Source: Prevotella nigrescens
GTDB lineage: Bacteria > Bacteroidota > Bacteroidia > Bacteroidales > Bacteroidaceae
DNA length: 64,000 nucleotides
Direction of reading: 5' to 3'
Assembly (NCBI RefSeq): GCF_031191185.1
Contig: NZ_CP133465.1
Location: 1,298,001 to 1,362,000, forward strand
Numbering within the stretch: position 1 is the stretch's first letter; every line of letters starts with the position of its first letter. Of this stretch, positions 16,384 to 26,707 are shown piece after piece. The notes under the pieces are model-generated. The model worked only from the letters and a program-made list of their open reading frames with translations, made no database searches and had not been told where the DNA came from. The position numbers were made by a program, and so were the translations under genes.

Positions 16384-17259
16384 TTATTTATTAATCAACT
16401 TCCGAAGGTCTATAGACTTACAGAAGTCTTCACCAATATTAAACCCTTCTTTATAAAGAGCTTCCAGCTTCCCTACATCTTTCTCCATTCTTCCAACTTC
16501 AATAGGTTTAATGGGACGCAATACTATTATATCACCTTGTTTTTCGTGTTCGTCAATCATATCTAATTGTTTGTTGTAAGCTTCTATTCTATGACTTAAT
16601 ACTACACGTAAACGCGGATAGTTCTTATAGACGAACCTTGGTATTTTCAAATCTTTACTATTATCGCGCCAACCTTTATTGCGCGTGGAAACAACAACAT
16701 TTTTGCCATGTCCCATTTCTATGGCACGCATAAGTGGAATAGAATCAATAATTCCACCATCGAGCATGGGCTCCCCATCAACTTCTACAATCTTACTAAC
16801 GTATGGAAGGCTACTTGAAGCACGTGCAATTTCATTCAGTCTGTGTTTATTGCCATTACGTTCTTGTAAATACTCACTTCTTCCCGTTTTGCAGTTTGTT
16901 GTAACCATTTCGAAAGTATAACCCAAATTTATCTTCTCGAAATAGGTATCATAGTCGTAAGGGATAAGCTCGTAAGGAAATCGTTTATAAAGAAGTTCGG
17001 GATCGAAAATACAACCTTGTGTAACGAGATGGCGTAATCCTATATAATCGTATTTTGCCAATAAATCAATGTTTGAGGCTCTTGCCCTGCGTGGTTGTCG
17101 ACTGATATATGAAAGACCGTTACAAGCTCCGGCAGATACCGCAACTGTATATTTAAAATATAAGTCGCATTTCATAAATGCATCTAAAACACCAGAGGTG
17201 AACACTCCTCGCATGCCTCCTCCTTCTAATACTAATCCTGTGTTTATGTCGATTTCCAT
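16384..17259 (-). CDS. Patatin-like phospholipase (RssA/YjjU type)
   Basis: A 291-residue cytoplasmic patatin-fold hydrolase. The oxyanion loop GGGMRGVFTSGVLD is at residue 13, the nucleophile serine lies in AVSAGACNG (about 42), and the catalytic aspartate in DGGIIDSIPL (about 168). The serine motif reads AxSxG instead of the classic GxSxG, a small departure. The C-terminal third matches the DUF6363-type extension of bacterial patatins. Substrate is unknown; lysophospholipid or acyl-lipid turnover is the usual inference. It is divergent from aminopeptidase P, with both promoters in the 86-bp gap. Confidence 0.88.
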   Translation of the reverse strand: MEIDINTGLVLEGGGMRGVFTSGVLDAFMKCDLYFKYTVAVSAGACNGLSYISRQPRRARASNIDLLAKYDYIGLRHLVTQGCIFDPELLYKRFPYELIPYDYDTYFEKINLGYTFEMVTTNCKTGRSEYLQERNGNKHRLNEIARASSSLPYVSKIVEVDGEPMLDGGIIDSIPLMRAIEMGHGKNVVVSTRNKGWRDNSKDLKIPRFVYKNYPRLRVVLSHRIEAYNKQLDMIDEHEKQGDIIVLRPIKPIEVGRMEKDVGKLEALYKEGFNIGEDFCKSIDLRKLINK

Positions 17260-17281
17260 TAAAAAACTTATAAAAACTATG

Positions 17282-17289
17282 CAAAGATA
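17282..17289 (-). promoter_or_regulatory. -7 element for the patatin gene
   Basis: CAAAGATA on the plus strand reads TATCTTTG on the minus strand, 22 bp upstream of the patatin start codon. Confidence 0.65.
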
Positions 17290-17311
17290 CTGAATTTATG
17301 AGAAATATTAT

Positions 17312-17319
17312 TATCTTTG
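17312..17319 (+). promoter_or_regulatory. -7 element for aminopeptidase P
   Basis: TATCTTTG, exact. It falls inside the in-frame upstream extension of the next gene (from 17298), so translation must begin later, at the ATG at 17346. Confidence 0.7.
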
Positions 17320-17345
17320 CAGCTAAACTAATATATGAAAGCAAT

Positions 17346-18743
17346 ATGTTTAGTAAAGAAACGTACATAGCTCGCCGTGCAGAACTTAAAAAGCTTGTAA
17401 AAGACGGCATTATACTCTTGTTTGGAAACAACGAGTCTCCAGTAAATTCACCAGCGAATGGGTATTCACCTTTCCGCCAAGATTCGTCATTCTTATACTA
17501 TTTCGGACAACAACGCGACGGACTTGTTGGCGTGATAGATATCAATGAAAATAAAGAAATATTGATAGGGAATGATATTGATATTGAAGATATCGTATGG
17601 TTTGGAAGTGTTGATTCGGTCAAAGAATTAGCCGCTCAGGTTGGAGTAAATAATTCTGCTCCTATGAGTGAATTGGCTAAAATTTGTGAGAAGGCAAAAT
17701 CTTCTAATCGAAAGATACATTTCTTACCTCCTTATCGTGCCGATATTAAGATACAAATTTGCGATTTGCTTGGTATCCATCCTAATCAGCAGAACGAAGA
17801 AGCAAGCCTTGAGCTTATTAATGCTGTCGTAAAAATGCGTTCTGTTAAGACTGCCGAGGAAATAGAAGAACTTGAGCGTGCTGCTGTTATTGGTTATAAG
17901 ATGCATACAACTGCAATGCGCATAACGAAACCTGGACTTACTGAAAAGTATGTAGCAGGACAAGTAGAAGGTATAGCTAATTCCTATGGCTCAATGGTAT
18001 CCTTCCCTGTAATATTTTCACAGCACGGTGAAATTATGCATGGCAATCCTTCTATGGCAAAATTAGAAGATGGTAGACTTGTTTTGTGTGATTGTGGTGG
18101 GGAGACGATGAGCCATTATTGCTCTGACAATACACGAACATTCCCTGTAAATGGTAAATTTACACAACGACAACTCGATATATATAATGTGGTTGTAGAA
18201 GCACACGATGCAGCTCTTAAACTATCGAGACCAGGAATGAAATATGCTGATGTGCATTTTGCAGTCTGCCGCATTATCTTTGAACGTATGAAGGAGTTAG
18301 GTTTAGCAAAGGGAGATACAGATGCAGCTGTGTCTGCCGGAGCACATGCTATGTTCTTGCCCCACGGTTTAGGACACATGATGGGACTTGATGTCCACGA
18401 TATGGAAGCTTTAGGGCAAATATATGTGGGTTTCGATGCAGAGACTCGTCCTAATCTCGAACAATTTGGTACTAATTGTTTGCGTATGGGACGTCGTTTA
18501 CAAGAAGGTTTTGTTGTAACTGACGAACCTGGAATTTATTTTATTCCTGCACTTATTGATGAATGGCGTGCTAAAAAACATTGTGCCGAGTTCTTGAATT
18601 TCGATAAACTCGATACATATAAGGACTTCGGTGGTATTCGCATAGAAGACGACATACTTGTTACTGCTGATGGATGTCGGTTCATAGGAAAAGACCGTAT
18701 TCCTTATTATGCAAAGGATATAGAGGCATTTATGAATGCTTAA
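17346..18743 (+). CDS. pepP: Xaa-Pro aminopeptidase (aminopeptidase P)
   Basis: A 465-residue cytosolic M24B metallopeptidase that removes an N-terminal residue preceding proline. The N-terminal creatinase-like domain is followed by the pita-bread domain with its five metal ligands in the expected places: CDCGGETMSHYCSDNTRTF, the HGLGHMMGLDVHD histidine region, TDEPGIYFIP (glutamate), and IRIEDDILVT (glutamate). No signal peptide. Start placed at 17346 because the upstream in-frame ATG at 17298 precedes the promoter element. In oral Bacteroidetes, which live on peptides, it would work on products of the secreted peptidases. Confidence 0.94.
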   Translation: MFSKETYIARRAELKKLVKDGIILLFGNNESPVNSPANGYSPFRQDSSFLYYFGQQRDGLVGVIDINENKEILIGNDIDIEDIVWFGSVDSVKELAAQVGVNNSAPMSELAKICEKAKSSNRKIHFLPPYRADIKIQICDLLGIHPNQQNEEASLELINAVVKMRSVKTAEEIEELERAAVIGYKMHTTAMRITKPGLTEKYVAGQVEGIANSYGSMVSFPVIFSQHGEIMHGNPSMAKLEDGRLVLCDCGGETMSHYCSDNTRTFPVNGKFTQRQLDIYNVVVEAHDAALKLSRPGMKYADVHFAVCRIIFERMKELGLAKGDTDAAVSAGAHAMFLPHGLGHMMGLDVHDMEALGQIYVGFDAETRPNLEQFGTNCLRMGRRLQEGFVVTDEPGIYFIPALIDEWRAKKHCAEFLNFDKLDTYKDFGGIRIEDDILVTADGCRFIGKDRIPYYAKDIEAFMNA

Positions 18744-18827
18744 TTCAGAAAATAAATCAATATTATTAACAACTTAAATTTTTAAAAGAGAACCAGAGTA
18801 TAAACTAACTGGTAGCATTTGAGAATT

Positions 18828-20033
18828 ATGAAAAAGACTTTAGTGCTCGCACTTTTCGCTGTTTTTGCGATTGGTGCTAACGCAGCTCCTAAAAAAGCTG
18901 CAAAGAAAGTAGACAACAGTCCTGTCTTTACAGTGATTAAGGAAAATCCTATCACAAGCATTAAGAACCAAAACCGTTCAGGTACGTGCTGGGATTATTC
19001 TACATTGAGCTATTTTGAAGCAGAAATCCTGAAAGCAACGGGTAAGACTTACGACCTTTGCGAGAGTTTTGTTGCAAACAAAACTTATATGGATCGTGCT
19101 ATTCAAGTAGTTCGTATGCATGGTGATGCACAATTTGCCCAGGGTGGTTCTTGCTATGACCCTCTTTATTGTCTTGAGAATTATGGTATTTGCCCAGAAG
19201 GAGCAATGCCTTTCCCAGGTTCTTTAACAGGTGATTCTTTATTTAACTTTAATGAATTCTTCTCTGTAATGGAACCATACGTAAATGCTGTGGCACGAAA
19301 TAAGTCAAACAAGATTTCTAATCAGTGGAAACAAGGTCTCCAGGGAATTATTGATGCTTATCTTGGTAAATGTCCTGAGAAGTTTACATACGATGGTAAA
19401 ACCTATACTCCAAAGCAGTTTGCTTCAAGTCTCGGTTTGAATTGGAAAAACTACGTAACGATAACATCTTATACTCACCATCCATTCTATACCTCATTTG
19501 CTGTTGAGGTACAAGACAACTGGCGTATGCCACAATCTTACAATGTTCCTATGGACGAAATGATGAAGATTATAGACAATGCTGTTATGAATGGCTATTG
19601 CGTGGCATGGGGTGGCGATGTTAGTGAACCAGGATTTACACGCGATGGTCTTGCATATATGGTAGATGGAAAGAAGGTTCAGAGCCTCCAAGGTAGTGAT
19701 ATGGCACGTTGGTTGGGTCTTTCTCCTGCAAAGCAACGCAGCCTCATTGATGAACTTGGTGCAAAGGTTCCAGAAGTAACTCCTACACAGAAGATGCGTC
19801 AGGACCGTTACGATACATGGGAACTTACCGACGACCATGGCATGCTTATCTTCGGTATTGCCAAAGACCAATTCGGTAAGGAATACTATATGGTCAAGAA
19901 CTCTTGGGGCGAGACTGGCAAATACAAAGGTATTTGGTATATGACCAAGAACTTCATTGCGGCAAATACAATGGACTACATGGTTAATAAGAATGCCATT
20001 CCTTCAGATATTCGTGCAAAGTTGGGCCTGTAA
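18828..20033 (+). CDS. Secreted C1B cysteine peptidase (bleomycin hydrolase/PepC type)
   Basis: A papain-fold aminopeptidase of the bleomycin hydrolase group, 401 residues. Catalytic Cys54 is in NRSGTCWDYSTLSYFE, the histidine in DDHGMLIFG and the asparagine in VKNSWGETG. Unlike the mainly cytosolic PepC proteins, it begins with a clear signal peptide (MKKTLVLALFAVFAIGANA) and a lysine-rich linker, so it should act in the periplasm or beyond. Length is slightly below the usual 440-450. Single gene with a hairpin terminator behind it. The ATG at 18828 was preferred to 18819 because it gives the better signal peptide. Confidence 0.9.
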   Translation: MKKTLVLALFAVFAIGANAAPKKAAKKVDNSPVFTVIKENPITSIKNQNRSGTCWDYSTLSYFEAEILKATGKTYDLCESFVANKTYMDRAIQVVRMHGDAQFAQGGSCYDPLYCLENYGICPEGAMPFPGSLTGDSLFNFNEFFSVMEPYVNAVARNKSNKISNQWKQGLQGIIDAYLGKCPEKFTYDGKTYTPKQFASSLGLNWKNYVTITSYTHHPFYTSFAVEVQDNWRMPQSYNVPMDEMMKIIDNAVMNGYCVAWGGDVSEPGFTRDGLAYMVDGKKVQSLQGSDMARWLGLSPAKQRSLIDELGAKVPEVTPTQKMRQDRYDTWELTDDHGMLIFGIAKDQFGKEYYMVKNSWGETGKYKGIWYMTKNFIAANTMDYMVNKNAIPSDIRAKLGL

Positions 20034-20057
20034 TTAAAAGACAGTCATTGCACCTTG

Positions 20058-20080
20058 TTAAAGCCTCATCAAGGCTTTAA
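20058..20080 (+). terminator. Terminator hairpin after the C1B peptidase
   Basis: TTAAAGCC (20058-20065) pairs with GGCTTTAA (20073-20080) across a 7-nt loop, 25 bp after the stop codon. No long T-run follows, but a second stronger hairpin comes next. Confidence 0.6.
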
Positions 20081-20097
20081 TATGGTAATATAGAATT

Positions 20098-20136
20098 AAA
20101 AAAGCGTAAGTCTTTTTGAGGCTTACGCTTTTTTTT
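20098..20136. terminator. Strong terminator upstream of recJ
   Basis: A 13-bp stem (20098-20110 with 20122-20134, AAAAAGCGTAAG core) with an 11-nt loop and flanking A and T runs, so it could work in both directions. A promoter-like TACCTTTA follows at 20138-20145, probably the -7 element of recJ. Confidence 0.85.
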
Positions 20137-20169
20137 GTACCTTTACAAGCAGAAATAAAGACAATAAAG

Positions 20170-21894
20170 ATGCAATTGAAATGGAACTACACACCATCTA
20201 CATCTGAACAGACTAATGCAGCAATAGAATTAGGCGAGAAACTCAATATAGGTCCAATCCTTGCTTCGTTACTTATAAGGCGTGGGATAACTACAGAGAG
20301 TGCAGCAAAGCGATTTTTTCGTCCGCAACTTTCTGACCTTATCGACCCTTTCTTAATGCGAGATATGGATATTGCAGTTGATAGATTGAACGATGCAATG
20401 GGGCGTAAAGAGCGTATTATGGTCTACGGGGATTACGATGTAGATGGTTGTACAGCTGTAGCATTGGTGTATAAATTTTTACGACAGTTCTATTCTAATA
20501 TAGATTACTACATTCCTGACCGCTACGATGAAGGGTATGGTGTGAGTAAGAAAGGAATAGATTTTGCAAAAGAAACAGGGGTAAAGCTTATTATCATACT
20601 CGATTGTGGTATAAAAGCTGTTGAAGAGATTAATTATGCAAAGGAACAAGGTATCGATTTTATTATTTGCGACCATCATGTTCCAGATAATAACATGCCT
20701 CCGGCTGTAGCTATATTAAATCCGAAACGTGCTGACGACAGCTTCCCATTCAAGGAATTGTGTGGTTGCGGCGTAGGTTTCAAGTTTATGCAAGCCTTTG
20801 CAAAGAACAACAACATACCGTTTTCGCGTCTTATTCCGCTGCTCGACTTCTGCGCAGTGAGTATTGCTGCCGACCTCGTTCCCGTTGTAGGCGAAAATCG
20901 TATCCTTGCTTTCCATGGCTTAAAGCAACTAAATCAAAATCCCAGTGTAGGATTACAAGCCATAATAGATATATGTGGACTTACGGGAAGAGAAATCTCG
21001 ATGGGTGATATTATCTTCAAGATAGGTCCACGTATTAATGCCAGCGGTCGTATGGAGAACGGAAAGGAAAGTGTAGATCTGCTTGTGGAACGCGATTTGG
21101 CTGCTGCGCTGTCGGAAGCGAAGCACATTGACAAGTACAATGACAAGCGAAAAGATGTGGACAGGCAGATGACAGATGAAGCCAACCAGATTGTTGAGCG
21201 GCTTGAGAGCCAGAAACATCAAAACAGCATTGTGCTTTATGACGAGCATTGGAAGAAAGGCGTCATTGGCATTGTAGCTTCTCGCCTCACGGAAATTTAC
21301 TATCGTCCCACCATAGTCATTACTCGCGAAGGCGATTTAGCCACAGGTTCGGCACGAACTGCAGCAGGTTTCGACCTCTATGCTGCTATAGAAAGTTGCA
21401 GCGACTTGCTCATCAACTTTGGCGGTCATACCTATGCGGCAGGTTTAACATTGAGATGGGAGAATGTAAAAGATTTCCGAGATCGTTTTCAAAAGTATGT
21501 TGATGAACATATAGAACCTCATCAAACAGAAGCAACATTAGATATTGATGCCATTATAGACTTTAAGGATATTACCAAAAAGTTTCATAGCGACCTAAGA
21601 CGGTTTGCACCGTTCGGTCCGGAGAACGTGAAACCGTTATTCTGCACGAAGGAAGTATTCGATTTTGGTACCAGCAAAGTTGTTGGTAGAGAGCAAGAAC
21701 ATATTAAGTTAGAGCTTGTTGATTCAAAATCGAACAATGTAATGAATGGCATCGCTTTTGGACAAAGTCGTTCTGCACGCTATATTAAGTCGAAACGTTC
21801 ATTCGACATCGTTTACACAATCGAAGATAATGTGTTCAAGCGTGGTGCTGTTCAACTTCAGATAGAGGGTATTCGCCCCTCTGAAAACGAATAG
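20170..21894 (+). CDS. recJ: Single-stranded-DNA-specific exonuclease RecJ
   Basis: A 574-residue 5'-3' exonuclease acting in RecF-pathway recombination and mismatch repair. DHH-family motifs are VYGDYDVDGCTAV (about residue 80), the DHH in FIICDHHVPD, and the DHHA1-region signature GPRINASGRMENG. The C-terminal OB-type domain is present. The start at 20170 is chosen because the upstream in-frame ATG at 20116 lies inside the terminator stem and the promoter. recQ follows after 32 bp, an arrangement that places the helicase and nuclease that work together in one transcript. Confidence 0.95.
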   Translation: MQLKWNYTPSTSEQTNAAIELGEKLNIGPILASLLIRRGITTESAAKRFFRPQLSDLIDPFLMRDMDIAVDRLNDAMGRKERIMVYGDYDVDGCTAVALVYKFLRQFYSNIDYYIPDRYDEGYGVSKKGIDFAKETGVKLIIILDCGIKAVEEINYAKEQGIDFIICDHHVPDNNMPPAVAILNPKRADDSFPFKELCGCGVGFKFMQAFAKNNNIPFSRLIPLLDFCAVSIAADLVPVVGENRILAFHGLKQLNQNPSVGLQAIIDICGLTGREISMGDIIFKIGPRINASGRMENGKESVDLLVERDLAAALSEAKHIDKYNDKRKDVDRQMTDEANQIVERLESQKHQNSIVLYDEHWKKGVIGIVASRLTEIYYRPTIVITREGDLATGSARTAAGFDLYAAIESCSDLLINFGGHTYAAGLTLRWENVKDFRDRFQKYVDEHIEPHQTEATLDIDAIIDFKDITKKFHSDLRRFAPFGPENVKPLFCTKEVFDFGTSKVVGREQEHIKLELVDSKSNNVMNGIAFGQSRSARYIKSKRSFDIVYTIEDNVFKRGAVQLQIEGIRPSENE

Positions 21895-21926
21895 GCAGGT
21901 AAACTCAGCTGGGCAACAGTCGTGTT

Positions 21927-23840
21927 ATGACTTACAAAGAAATTCTTCATAAATATTGGAATTATCCTGATTTCCGAGGTATTCAGAGCGAAGTTATAGA
22001 GAGCATAGGTGCCGGAAAAGACACGCTGGGACTGATGCCTACGGGTGGAGGCAAGTCCATAACGTTCCAAGTACCTGCATTGGCAAAGGAAGGAGTGTGC
22101 ATTGTCATCACTCCTTTAATCTCGTTGATGAAAGACCAAGTAGACAATCTTTGCCACCGACACATCAAGGCAGCGGCAATACATTCTGGTTTATCACGCG
22201 ATGAAATAGTCTCAACACTCGAGAATTGTATTTTCGGCGGTATAAAAATACTTTATATTTCTCCTGAACGTATTGGGTCTGAGCTGTTTCAAGCAAAATT
22301 AAAACACATGAAGGTCTGCTTTATTACTGTAGACGAGGCTCACTGCATCAGTCAATGGGGGTATGATTTCCGTCCTTCTTATCTTGAAATCATAAATGTC
22401 AGAAAACTACTTCCCAATGTCCCTCTGCTTGCACTTACTGCAACGGCTACTCCAGAAGTTGTTAAAGATATTCAGTTGAGATTAGGATTTGCCAAAGAGA
22501 ACGTGTTTCGAATGAGCTTCGAGCGAAAGAATCTTTCTTATGTTTTGCGCACGACGCAAGAAAAATTCAATGAAATGCTTCATATTTTACAGTCCGTAAA
22601 TGGTTCTGCCATTGTGTATTGCCGGAGTAGGGAACGTACGAAAGAAGCTGCTGAGTTCTTAGTTAAGAACGGAATCTCTGCTACGTGGTATCATGCAGGA
22701 TTAGAAAATGTAGATAAAAACAAACGCCAAAATGAGTGGCAAGCTGATGAAATACGTGTTATTGTTGCTACTAATGCTTTTGGAATGGGTATCGATAAAG
22801 CTAATGTTCGTTTGGTTATACATCTTGATCCACCTAATTCAATCGAAGCCTATTTCCAAGAAGCGGGGCGAGCAGGTAGAGATGGTGGAAAATCGTATGC
22901 AATTTTACTCCATACCCCTGGTAACGATGAGCGTAATTTAAAGAAGCGAGTAAAAGAGAATTTCCCTACAAAAGAGGACATACGTACTATTTACGAACAT
23001 TTAGCGTACTTCTATCAGATAGGTGTAGATAGTGGGAGAGATACTACTTTCGAGTTTCCCATCGATAAATTCTGCATTTATTTCCATCATTTCCCCATCC
23101 AAGTAAATGCCGCTTTGCAGATATTGAAACTTGCAGGGTATATTGATTATAATCCAGATCCAGATACTAAGGCTCGCATTCGTTTCATTTTAGCGCGCGA
23201 TGAATTATATAGATTAGGAGAACAAACAGGTGAAGAGGAAACAGTAATTTCTGCTTTATTGCGAAATTATCCAGGTTTGTTTACAGATTATCGTTATGTT
23301 GATGAAAGCTATATAGCAGATGTGGTCGGGTTGGATAGAAATCAGACTTATCATATACTACAAGACCTCAGTCGGAGACGAATTATAAATTTTATTCCAC
23401 GTAAGAATATCCCCATAATAAAATATCTCCAAAATCGTGTTGATAGTGAGAAATTAGAAATCCCGAAAGCTATCTACGAAGATAGAAAAGAAAAATTTGA
23501 AAAACGTATTGTGGCTATGATAAGTTACATCCAAAACAATTATATATGTCGTAGTCGACAACTCTTACGCTATTTTGGAGAAAAACGAAGCGTAGATTGT
23601 GGCTACTGTGATGTTTGTTTAGCCTATAAAGGCGAGGATAAAGAATTGAAAAGAATGTTACGAGCTTCCATATTCAATCTATTATCAGATGGCAAGAAAC
23701 ATCATGTTACCGAATTAAAGTGCATGGACGGTACTGCTTCCGTAACGAATCAAGACACATTGCGAATAGTTTTGAAAGAACTTATTGCCGAAGAATATAT
23801 ATACATGGACGGAAGTTATCTTTATTGGAATTCCAAATAG
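21927..23840 (+). CDS. recQ: ATP-dependent DNA helicase RecQ (short form)
   Basis: A 637-residue 3'-5' superfamily-2 helicase. Walker A is in MPTGGGKSITFQ (residues 37-48), DEAH box in VDEAHCISQWGYDFRPSY, motif V in TNAFGMGIDKANVR and motif VI in FQEAGRAGRDGG. The RecQ-C zinc cluster is visible as CRSRQLLRYFGE plus CGYCDVC near residue 535-555. No HRDC domain follows; the last 70 residues look like a winged-helix piece, shorter than the approximately 725-residue HRDC-bearing RecQ found in the same phylum. Co-transcribed with recJ. Confidence 0.94.
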   Translation: MTYKEILHKYWNYPDFRGIQSEVIESIGAGKDTLGLMPTGGGKSITFQVPALAKEGVCIVITPLISLMKDQVDNLCHRHIKAAAIHSGLSRDEIVSTLENCIFGGIKILYISPERIGSELFQAKLKHMKVCFITVDEAHCISQWGYDFRPSYLEIINVRKLLPNVPLLALTATATPEVVKDIQLRLGFAKENVFRMSFERKNLSYVLRTTQEKFNEMLHILQSVNGSAIVYCRSRERTKEAAEFLVKNGISATWYHAGLENVDKNKRQNEWQADEIRVIVATNAFGMGIDKANVRLVIHLDPPNSIEAYFQEAGRAGRDGGKSYAILLHTPGNDERNLKKRVKENFPTKEDIRTIYEHLAYFYQIGVDSGRDTTFEFPIDKFCIYFHHFPIQVNAALQILKLAGYIDYNPDPDTKARIRFILARDELYRLGEQTGEEETVISALLRNYPGLFTDYRYVDESYIADVVGLDRNQTYHILQDLSRRRIINFIPRKNIPIIKYLQNRVDSEKLEIPKAIYEDRKEKFEKRIVAMISYIQNNYICRSRQLLRYFGEKRSVDCGYCDVCLAYKGEDKELKRMLRASIFNLLSDGKKHHVTELKCMDGTASVTNQDTLRIVLKELIAEEYIYMDGSYLYWNSK

Positions 23841-24327
23841 GCACCTTCTCTTGAATTAAAACAGCTATGACAAATATGACATATATTACTGACAATATTG
23901 ACAGTAATCCTTCTTTTGATAGAGTCTTACAATATTATGCCATATAATATATCTTATCTTTTCATCATTTTCTTGAGTATCTATCTCTATATAGGGATTC
24001 TTTAAATAAGTAGAGGTGGGACTGTGAGAAAAATAACAGAATTCTTTTGCAAGAGTTTCATAATTACCAGGTTTCCACATATTTATGTGTATTTTTTAAA
24101 AGAACCTGTTTTGTGAGGTGAAAGGGTGCGTTTTATCGAACAAAACACATCTTTTGGATTGATGAGAACGACTATTTTGCTTTATCAAATAGTTTGTACA
24201 ATGTTTTCATTGTATTATTTTTATTAGGCATTCTTTTTGGCACAGTTTTCGTATAACCACTGACGAATATACAATAAGAAGTGTTTATGTATACGAGAAC
24301 ATTCAAAAAACTTTAAAATAAATAATT
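23841..24327. other. 487-bp intergenic region before groES, with degenerate repeats
   Basis: Two structures are visible. At 23885-23908 there is a near-perfect 24-bp palindrome (ATTACTG acaatattga CAGTAAT) that could be an operator or a recQ terminator. At about 24092-24190 four units with TTTT tracts at 24109, 24131, 24152 and 24175 (spacing 22, 21, 23) resemble the 6783-6892 array; the third unit shares AAACA and CTTTTGxATT with it. I see no CIRCE element and no clear TAnnTTTG promoter for groES. A minus-strand 64-codon frame at 23886-24080 lacks any supporting feature. Confidence 0.45.
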
Positions 24328-24597
24328 ATGAAAATTAAACCATTAGCAGACAGAGTGCTTGTTCTTCCTATCGAGGCAGAGCAGAAAGTAGGTGGAATTA
24401 TTATTCCCGACACAGCAAAAGAAAAGCCACAGCGTGGCAAGGTGGTTGCTGTTGGTAACGGTACAAAAGACGAAGATATGATTTTGAAGGTCGGCGACGA
24501 AGTTTTCTATGGCAAGTATGCCGGTACTGAAATCGAAAACGAGGGTGAGAAGTATCTTATGATGCGACAAAGCGACGTTCTTGCTATCGTAGAATAA
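24328..24597 (+). CDS. groS: Co-chaperonin GroES
   Basis: An 89-residue GroES subunit, the heptameric lid of the chaperonin chamber. It begins [14 protein letters not shown]; the mobile loop ([16 protein letters not shown]) that binds GroEL is intact, and the barrel motif GKVVAVGNG and the ending [12 protein letters not shown] are typical. Followed by groEL after 120 bp. The upstream region shows no CIRCE palindrome, so HrcA control is not evident; how heat regulation works here cannot be told from the sequence. Confidence 0.97.
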   Translation: MKIKPLADRVLVLPIEAEQKVGGIIIPDTAKEKPQRGKVVAVGNGTKDEDMILKVGDEVFYGKYAGTEIENEGEKYLMMRQSDVLAIVE

Positions 24598-24702
24598 GAA
24601 ACAAAAGCGAGGATTTTCTGTGCATTTACACCTTATTATATATAGAGTGTGGCTGTATGGGAACGTCGCAACAAACAAAACATAGAGAAAAAGAACATAT
24701 AA

Positions 24703-26343
<1,641 letters not shown>

Positions 26344-26419
26344 GTTGCTTGATAAGCAGAAGAATAAGAGATAGACTGTAATTTCTTCTATTCAGATTTC
26401 TCTTAATCAATAAAGATGA

Positions 26420-26459
26420 AAACCCTGTCAGAAACTTTTAATGGAGTCTGACAGGGTTT
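26420..26459 (+). terminator. Terminator of groESL
   Basis: A perfect 13-bp stem (26420-26432 with 26447-26459, AAACCCTGTCAGA and complement) with a 14-nt loop, about 75 bp after the groEL stop. Confidence 0.85.
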
Positions 26460-26487
26460 ATAAATGGTTTTATAATTTTAAATATAA

Positions 26488-26519
26488 AAAGAGTTTAGAT
26501 AAAATAATCTAAACTCTTT
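26488..26519 (-). terminator. Terminator of tRNA-Arg
   Basis: A perfect 13-bp stem (26488-26500 with 26507-26519) with a 6-nt loop. On the minus strand it directly follows the tRNA 3' end and is followed by TTTTTATATT. Confidence 0.85.
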
Positions 26520-26520
26520 G

Positions 26521-26594
26521 TGATTCCGGCGGGATTCAAACCCACAACCTTCTGATCCGTAGTCAGATGCTCTATTCAGTTGAGCTACGGAACC
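26521..26594 (-). tRNA. tRNA-Arg (anticodon ACG)
   Basis: Minus-strand sequence folds as a 74-nt tRNA: acceptor GGTTCCG with CGGAATC (one G-T pair), D arm around TAGCTCAACTGAATAGAGC, anticodon stem TCTGA/TCAGA with loop CTACGGA giving anticodon ACG, and T arm GTGGGTTTGAATCCCGC. Discriminator A; CCA is not encoded. A34 would be deaminated to inosine by TadA so that it reads CGU, CGC and CGA. It has its own promoter and terminator, so it is a single-gene unit. Confidence 0.95.
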
Positions 26595-26648
26595 AATCTT
26601 CTCATTGCATTTCTCAGAACAATTATATTGCTTCCTTAATTGCGAGTG

Positions 26649-26656
26649 CAAAGGTA
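26649..26656 (-). promoter_or_regulatory. -7 element for tRNA-Arg
   Basis: CAAAGGTA on the plus strand reads TACCTTTG on the minus strand; predicted start near 26642, about 48 nt upstream of the mature tRNA end. Confidence 0.6.
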
Positions 26657-26707
26657 CGACTTTTTATTATTACTGCCAAATTATTCTTATATTTTTTCAT
26701 TATAAAA

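Noticed and set aside
23886..24080. Minus-strand 64-residue frame before groES
   Set aside because: No homology pattern, signal peptide, promoter or ribosome site; it overlaps a palindrome.
24236..24255. Sigma-54-like promoter before groES (TTTGGCACAGTTTTCGT)
   Set aside because: The -12 GC dinucleotide is not at the right distance; only the -24 half fits.
24100..24327. CIRCE/HrcA operator before groES
   Set aside because: I looked for TTAGCACTC-N9-GAGTGCTAA and saw nothing close.
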